From NCBI GenBank assembly GCA_902492755.1, contig CABUNB010000059.1, forward strand, positions 1-8,751: a stretch of 8,751 nt of DNA. The letters run 5' to 3'. The stretch comes from an uncultured Collinsella sp. GTDB lineage: Bacteria > Actinomycetota > Coriobacteriia > Coriobacteriales > Coriobacteriaceae. Positions 5,050-8,751 of this stretch are shown one piece after another (positions within the stretch are counted from its first letter, which is position 1; each line of letters starts with the position of its first letter). Made by a program: the position numbers and the translations under genes. The notes beneath the pieces were generated by a model. The model did no database searches. It was not told where the DNA came from and saw only the letters and a program-made list of their open reading frames with translations.

Positions 5050-6492
5050 TTGGATTTAGATTTGACAAGCATTTTTACAACCGAGGAGCGGGGAGGCATC
5101 ACCGGCAACCTGGCATACGCCGTCATCGCTCAGGGGATAGGCCTGCTCTCGAGCATTCTGACATCTCTGGTGCTTCCCAAGTTCCTTGGCGTGGAGGACT
5201 ATGCTTACTGGCAGCTGTTCTTGCTGTACTCCTCGTACTCGGGGTTCACCCTGCTTGGGCTCAACGACGGCATTTATCTGCGCCTCGGCGGCAAGCGCTA
5301 CTCGGAGATTGATCACGGGGAGCTGAAGGCGCAGCAGTGCGTCGTAGCGGCGTCGCAGCTGCTCGTTGCCGTCTGCTGCCTGGCCGCAGTCCTCGCCGCC
5401 AGGATCGAGCCGTACCGGTCCCTCGTGCTCGCGCTATGCGTGCTCTTCGGCCTGCTCACGAACCTGACTCAGTGCCTGCGCTACGTGTTCCAGTGCACGA
5501 ACCTCACGCGCATCTCATCGCTCGCCGACCTCTTCTCCAAAGGGCTTTTCGTCGCGTTCATGGCGACGGTTCTCCTTATGGGCGTTGACTCGTCGCTGCC
5601 GTTCATCGCGGGCTACATAGCCTGCCAGGCGGTGGCGTTCCTGTATGTGCTCACCTGCGCCAGGAGCACCCTGTGCTCCAAGGCGGCGTTCGGGGGTGTG
5701 CTGCGTACATGCGCGATTGATGTGCGAGCGGGCCTGAAGGTCATGGTCGCCTATTACGCCGACTCGCTGATCGTCGGCTTTACGCGTATGCTGACCGACT
5801 GGCACCTTGGGCTTACGGCCTTCGGCAAGCTGTCGCTGTCCTTCTCGCTGGCGAACTTCGTTCTGGGGTTCATTGGGCAGGTGTCTATGGTGGCGTTCCC
5901 CGTGCTTAAGCGCTTGGATGCCGAGGGGCGGAGGGAGAAGTACCTGGCCATCAGGCTGCTGCTGCACACGGCGCTTCCCTGTGCGTACCTTCTCTACGTG
6001 CCCACGAAACTGGTGCTGGGGCTGTGGCTTCCGGCTTACGGCGAGAGCCTTGTGTACCTGGCGCTCACCATGCCCCTGTGCGTTTACAGCTGCAAGGCGA
6101 ACCTGCTGTTCAACACCTACCTGAAGATGGGGCGGCGCGAGGGGACGCTGTGTTTGGTGAACGTCGCTGCCATGGTGCTGAACGCTGCGCTGGCCCTTGC
6201 GAGCATCGTGGGCCTGGCGAGCGTGGAGTTGGCGACGTGCGGGATAGTGGCCTCGGTGGCGCTGCGCGATCTGGCTTTCGAGCTGATCATGTCGCGCAGG
6301 TTTGGGAATCCCGTGGCGCGCTTCTGTGTTGCGGAGGCTTTGATCACCGCAGGGTTCATGGCGGCCTCGTGGTTTTTGGGCGTGTGGAGCTGGCCTGTGG
6401 TGCTGTTGATGCTAGCCGCGTACCTGAGGGCTGACAGGGACGGCGTGAGGTTGGTTATGACGGAGACGAGAAGGAGGCTTGGGCGTGCGTGA
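5050..6492 (+). CDS. wzx: Wzx-like polysaccharide flippase
   Basis: A 480-residue polytopic membrane protein of the MATE-like polysaccharide-transporter superfamily, which moves undecaprenyl-diphosphate-linked repeat units to the outer leaflet. The N-terminus is typical: NLAYAVIAQGIGLLSSILTS then VLPKFLGVEDYAYWQLFLLY and FTLLGLNDGIYLRLGGKRY. About 12 hydrophobic spans follow, including VGFTRMLTDWHLGLTAFGKL and a terminal span before the basic tail ETRRRLGRA. The start is uncertain: an in-frame TGA (5047-5049) lies directly before TTG 5050, with TTG 5062 the next choice, and neither has a clear ribosome-binding site. It is separated from the upstream GT2 by 50 nt and overlaps the acyltransferase gene by 8 nt. 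Base composition is more GC-rich than in the preceding genes, and long inverted repeats are absent, so it may have a different history. Confidence 0.85.
   Translation: MDLDLTSIFTTEERGGITGNLAYAVIAQGIGLLSSILTSLVLPKFLGVEDYAYWQLFLLYSSYSGFTLLGLNDGIYLRLGGKRYSEIDHGELKAQQCVVAASQLLVAVCCLAAVLAARIEPYRSLVLALCVLFGLLTNLTQCLRYVFQCTNLTRISSLADLFSKGLFVAFMATVLLMGVDSSLPFIAGYIACQAVAFLYVLTCARSTLCSKAAFGGVLRTCAIDVRAGLKVMVAYYADSLIVGFTRMLTDWHLGLTAFGKLSLSFSLANFVLGFIGQVSMVAFPVLKRLDAEGRREKYLAIRLLLHTALPCAYLLYVPTKLVLGLWLPAYGESLVYLALTMPLCVYSCKANLLFNTYLKMGRREGTLCLVNVAAMVLNAALALASIVGLASVELATCGIVASVALRDLAFELIMSRRFGNPVARFCVAEALITAGFMAASWFLGVWSWPVVLLMLAAYLRADRDGVRLVMTETRRRLGRA
6471..6477 (+). promoter_or_regulatory. Ribosome-binding site choosing GTG 6485
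   Basis: AAGGAGG ends 7 nt before GTG 6485. TTG 6479 is only 1 nt away, too close, and ATG 6500 is 22 nt away, too far. Confidence 0.75.
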
Positions 6493-7525
6493 GCTTGCGA
6501 TGACCAAGGAGCGGGAGTTGGGGCTCACAGGCCCCGTAAAGGCACTGGCGATGCTTGTCATTGTCCTGTACCACGCATGCGCCCTCTACGGAGGGGCCTG
6601 GTTCGGCGAGCCTGCTACGCCGTGCTCCGCTCTGGGCTTGTTTGTTCAATGGCTCTCCACGATCCATGTGCCGCTGTTTCTTCTTGTCTCCGGCTACATC
6701 TGGGCGTACCTCAAGATGGAGACGGATAAATATGACGACGCGCGTGTAGTTCTCGAGAAGAAGGCCAGACGCCTGCTCGTGCCGTACTTGTTCGTGAGTG
6801 TCGTGTGGGCAGGTCCTGTCTACTACTTCTTCTACGGTCCCGCCTCGACCATCGAGGCGTTCGTCCTTGGCGATAACCCCTCGCAGCTGTGGTTCCTGCT
6901 GGCGCTGTACTGGATGTTCGCGCTTGCCGAGCTTATGTGGCGCATTAGACCGGGCTTGTTGCGCAAATGGCAGACGTTGTTAGCGTCGGCCGCCGTGGCG
7001 TACGTCTTCGCGCGTGCCGCGTACGCGCTGCCCCTCGACTTGTTCCAGGTGGCGCGAGCTCTCGACTACTTCCCGTGCTTTCTGCTCGGCGTGTGCCTGA
7101 GGCAGGCCGACACGTCCCGCTTCTGGCGAATCACCCCCGTGGCGCTGCTCGCTGTTGACGTTGCGCTGTTCGCGGCGTGGTTCGCCTGCAATGCTTCGGG
7201 GGGGGGTGCTCTCGGGGCGGCCTCGAAGGTTCTGCTGTTCGTCTTGAGGCTTGTGGGTCCGCTTGCGCTTCTGGCGGTCTTCGGGCACGCCGAGCGGCTT
7301 ATTGGCAAGGTGCGCGGGAGCTTGTTCGAGAGGCACAGCTTTGGGGTGTACTTGTTTCACCAGCAGGTTGACTGGATTCTTCTGAGCCTCATCAATGTGT
7401 CCGGCGCCCCCCCCTGTGGCGATAGTCGCGGCGCTGTTCGTCGTCTCCCTTACCGTGAGCTTGGGGATCAGCGTTGTGCTCAAGCGGTGGAAGGTGACGG
7501 CCAGGCTGCTCTGAGGCGTTGCTGA
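6485..7525 (+). CDS. Acyltransferase family 3 (OafA/WecH-like) membrane protein, C-terminus frameshifted
   Basis: An integral-membrane acyltransferase expected to transfer an acyl (often acetyl) group to the polysaccharide across the membrane. Seen: LTGPVKALAMLVIVLYHAC with conserved His30; VPLFLLVSGYIWAYL; RRLLVPYLFVSVVW; SQLWFLLALYWMFAL; and SFGVYLFHQQVDWILLSLI. As read, the frame gives 346 residues, but after a C8 run (7407-7414) the last 37 residues are hydrophilic and unlike the family. Removing one C brings in a hydrophobic segment starting VAIVAALFVVSLTVSLGISV, ending at TGA 7512-7514 (342 residues), clearly the missing last membrane helix. So this copy is out of frame by one base: a phase-OFF allele, a recent mutation or a read error. 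The usual R-x10-H of helix 1 reads K-x10-H (Lys19, His30). A nine-G run is at 7198-7206 and an 8-bp hairpin at 6841-6859. GTG 6485 follows AAGGAGG and overlaps wzx by 8 nt. Confidence 0.85.
   Translation: MRELAMTKERELGLTGPVKALAMLVIVLYHACALYGGAWFGEPATPCSALGLFVQWLSTIHVPLFLLVSGYIWAYLKMETDKYDDARVVLEKKARRLLVPYLFVSVVWAGPVYYFFYGPASTIEAFVLGDNPSQLWFLLALYWMFALAELMWRIRPGLLRKWQTLLASAAVAYVFARAAYALPLDLFQVARALDYFPCFLLGVCLRQADTSRFWRITPVALLAVDVALFAAWFACNASGGGALGAASKVLLFVLRLVGPLALLAVFGHAERLIGKVRGSLFERHSFGVYLFHQQVDWILLSLINVSGAPPCGDSRGAVRRLPYRELGDQRCAQAVEGDGQAALRRC
7198..7206 (+). repeat. Nine-G homopolymer tract in the AT3 gene
   Basis: Nine G encode Ser-Gly-Gly-Gly between two membrane spans. The frame before and after the run is the family frame, so this tract is currently in phase. 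A one-base slip would truncate or scramble the last third of the protein. Confidence 0.8.
7407..7414 (+). repeat. Eight-C homopolymer tract where the AT3 frame breaks
   Basis: The acyltransferase frame is correct up to the GCC codon at 7406-7408. With seven C the sequence would continue Pro-Pro-Val-Ala-Ile into the final membrane helix; with eight it does not. Confidence 0.8.
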
Positions 7526-8258
7526 TAAGTAGAAACGTCTCGTGACTCATTCGATACTGGACATAGAGGGTGTCCACGTTTTCGTTGGATGTCTCCTGGA
7601 GCGAATTTCGATCCCTCCAGTTTGGTCGATAAACCTCATGGGAAGTCGGTTTTTTTGACCACAAAGGGTCCGGTAAGACGAATAATGAAGCGTGGCTTCC
7701 CGACTTTCTGCTTTCTCGGGATCTTTCCAGCTTGGCTCCTGTAGAGGAAAACCTCAAATGGACCGAGGGCCTGAAGGCAACGCGATTGACCAATCCGGCT
7801 TGTTCCGCTTCGGCCGCTCTTGTTCCGCAACTCAAGCCGAGTCGCGGTGTTCCTTTGTCTTTGGGGTGGATTATTCGTTGCCGTTTAATGGTCGTTCACT
7901 TCCGGGGGACGACAATCGGTAGAAAGCCTCCTTCGTCGTGGCCACTGTTCACCCTTGGAGTACGTTCAAAATACCTTGTTTTCGGCCTCTGGGCAGGAGC
8001 AAAATCCCACATTCCCGACCCAGGGGAGGAAACATGCCTTCATCGCAAGACGGTCGTAGCAGGTTTGACTGCATCTTCATGATTAAGACCACAACCACGC
8101 GCTCGCTGCTGTTTTGCCAGATTATGCGGAACAATGTAGAGAGCGATGAGCCCCGAGGAATTGTTCGCAGGCGACCGCAGCCCGGCAATGGCGTGCTGAC
8201 ATGCCCGCAGAGACGAGCTGCACTCGTTCATTGCATATGATTCTGCTGAGATTAATTG
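7526..8258. other. 733-bp stretch without a recognisable gene
   Basis: Composition is closer to 50% GC than the neighbouring genes. One plus-strand frame stays open for 150 codons (7633 to the TGA at 8080-8082), but it has no good start (TTG 7732 lacks a ribosome-binding site). Its translation, for instance GVPLSLGWIIRCRLMV, matches no family I know and looks like unselected sequence. A T7 run lies at 7650-7656. No tRNA, CRISPR or riboswitch pattern is visible. It may be decayed coding or mobile DNA next to the IS remnant. Confidence 0.6.
7558..7576 (+). terminator. Weak stem-loop after the polysaccharide genes
   Basis: TGGACA (7558-7563) pairs with TGTCCA (7571-7576) across a 7-nt loop, followed by CGTTTTCG. 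It is 30-45 nt after the last stop. The stem is short and lacks a proper T-run, so an intrinsic terminator is only possible. A second 6-bp stem lies at 7596-7620. Confidence 0.2.
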
Positions 8259-8280
8259 GGCTCTTTGGGGGTTTGTGTGG
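8259..8280 (+). repeat. Left terminal inverted repeat of the ISL3-like remnant
   Basis: GGCTCTTTG followed by GGGGTTTGTGTGG. No second copy is visible in inverse orientation downstream. The preceding bases (ATTAATTG, 8251-8258) could be the target-site side, but no duplicate was found. Confidence 0.5.
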
Positions 8281-8382
8281 GCATGCCGCCCGATGAAAAC
8301 GCCCGCCTAGCAGCGGCGGCGCGCGTCGCATATCGTTATTTTCCGTCCAAAGAAAAAGGAAACGGGCGAAAGGCGCACCGCC

Positions 8383-8616
8383 ATGCCGTACAGTCTACTC
8401 AAAAGGGCGCTCGGACTCGAACGCACCCTCGTCAAGGGAGTGAGAATCGTTGGCGATTCCATAATCGGATTCCATAATCGTCTTCGTGAGGCCCGGGAGG
8501 GCGGCGCCGAGGTGCCCGGTGTGCGGTCGGCTCTGAGCTGCGTACGACAGTCTTCGGCCCAGACGCTGGAGGGTCCCCGATCTGGGCGTCGCCCGCCGCT
8601 GCCTCCGTGGGGACAC
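8383..8616 (+). pseudogene. ISL3-family transposase, N-terminal fragment with frameshift and stop
   Basis: From ATG 8383 the frame reads LLKRALGLERTLVKGVRIVG and continues to REGGAE (about 8512), matching the N-terminus of ISL3 transposases. The zinc-finger part then continues in the next frame from 8513: CPVCGR, an in-frame TGA at 8534-8536, then AAYDSLRPRRWRVPDLGV. In intact relatives this is one stretch (RCPVCGR...YDR..RRWR.LDLG). One extra base near 8510-8512 and a CGA-to-TGA type change would explain the lesions. The downstream DDE region is absent; the second frame ends at TAA 8636-8638 without family resemblance after about 8610. It cannot make an active transposase. The identification is from motif recall. 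Confidence 0.7.
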
Positions 8617-8690
8617 ATTTATGTCAACCCTGGTCTAACAGAGGCAAAACAAAATATAAGATCAGATAACTAGGCTGCAGATTCACTTGG

Positions 8691-8751
8691 TTATTTCGGC
8701 GCCGAGAGCTTCCACGCCTGGGCGGCCGTCCCGTTGGACTCGTAGAGCCAC
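8691..8751 (-). CDS. C-terminal tail of a ricin-type lectin-repeat protein (partial)
   Basis: On the minus strand an open frame enters from the right edge and stops at TAA (complement of 8691-8693), giving WLYESNGTAAQAWKLSAPK. The NGTAAQxW pattern with its QxW is the end of a ricin B-like lectin repeat, often seen at the C-terminus of secreted or wall-associated glycosidases, lysozymes and adhesins of Gram-positive gut and oral bacteria. Only 19 residues are visible, so the enzyme type, signal peptide and number of repeats are unknown. The gene converges on the polysaccharide locus and the IS remnant; no clear terminator lies between 8639 and 8690. Confidence 0.65.
   Translation of the reverse strand, partial: WLYESNGTAAQAWKLSAPK

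Larger units (their letters stand above)
8259..8616 (+). mobile_element. Remnant of an ISL3-family insertion sequence (left end)
   Basis: The left end is a terminal-repeat-like GGCTCTTTGGGGGTTTGTGT beginning at 8259; GGCTCTTTG-type ends are characteristic of ISL3-family elements. The broken transposase N-terminus begins 124 nt inside. No matching right terminal repeat is seen before the window ends, and homology fades at about 8610, so most of the element (a full one is usually 1.2-1.5 kb) is deleted. The right boundary is approximate. Confidence 0.6.

Noticed and set aside
4382..5068. Minus-strand open frame of 228 codons
   Set aside because: It is antisense to a clear GT2 gene and its translation has no recognisable motif; a GC-rich shadow frame.
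5062..5090. TTGACA at 5062 as a -35 promoter box
   Set aside because: No -10-like sequence follows at suitable spacing, and it lies within the likely wzx coding start.
8745..8750. AGAGCC near the right edge as the second ISL3 terminal repeat
   Set aside because: Only six bases match the reverse complement of the left end, and they lie within the lectin-like coding tail.

Overview
The window reads as the middle and 3' part of a Wzx/Wzy-type exopolysaccharide or capsule locus from a fairly high-GC Gram-positive bacterium. A host in the Actinobacteria, plausibly class Coriobacteriia (Olsenella/Atopobium/Collinsella-like), is my inference. It rests on GC-rich codon use, frequent GTG/TTG starts behind strong Shine-Dalgarno sequences, an ISL3-type transposase remnant, and a ricin-lectin-like protein tail of a kind common in surface proteins of that group. 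No rRNA or other taxonomic marker is present.

Layout, all polysaccharide genes on the + strand: 1-104, C-terminus of an upstream enzyme resembling the WecB/FnlC/Cap5G UDP-GlcNAc 2-epimerase family; 107-625, hexapeptide-repeat O-acetyltransferase; 622-1722, GT4 glycosyltransferase; 1715-2725, GT2 glycosyltransferase; 2722-3960, Wzy-like polymerase; 3950-4999, second GT2 glycosyltransferase; then a 50-bp gap without a clear ribosome-binding site; 5050-6492, Wzx-like flippase; 6485-7525, membrane acyltransferase-3 protein whose last membrane helix is out of frame after a run of eight C. Genes 107-4999 overlap by 4-11 bases and look translationally coupled; wzx and the acyltransferase form a second coupled pair with visibly higher GC. 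Together they would build a lipid-linked repeat unit (GT4, two GT2), decorate it with acyl groups (two acyltransferases), flip it (Wzx) and polymerise it outside the membrane (Wzy).

From 7526 to 8258 I recognise no gene. A decayed ISL3-family element begins at 8259 with a terminal repeat and a frameshifted, stop-containing transposase N-terminus. At the right edge a minus-strand gene ends (8691-8751) with a QxW ricin-type lectin tail, so it converges on the polysaccharide locus.

The most unusual signal is a set of long, perfect inverted repeats inside the coding sequences of the three glycosyltransferases. In the GT4 gene and the first GT2 gene, which are not homologous, three segments A-B-C form two overlapping and mutually exclusive stems (16 and 18 bp; 17 and 18 bp). 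Both have the same geometry: stem centres 32 nt apart and a direct repeat shared by A and C exactly 64 nt apart. The second GT2 gene has a similar pair of stems starting at the same distance (89 nt) before its DSDD motif. The first GT2 gene has two more very large stems. The encoded catalytic motifs are intact. A second signal is that the only G/C runs of 8 or more that I found sit in the two acyltransferase genes, which suggests slipped-strand phase variation.
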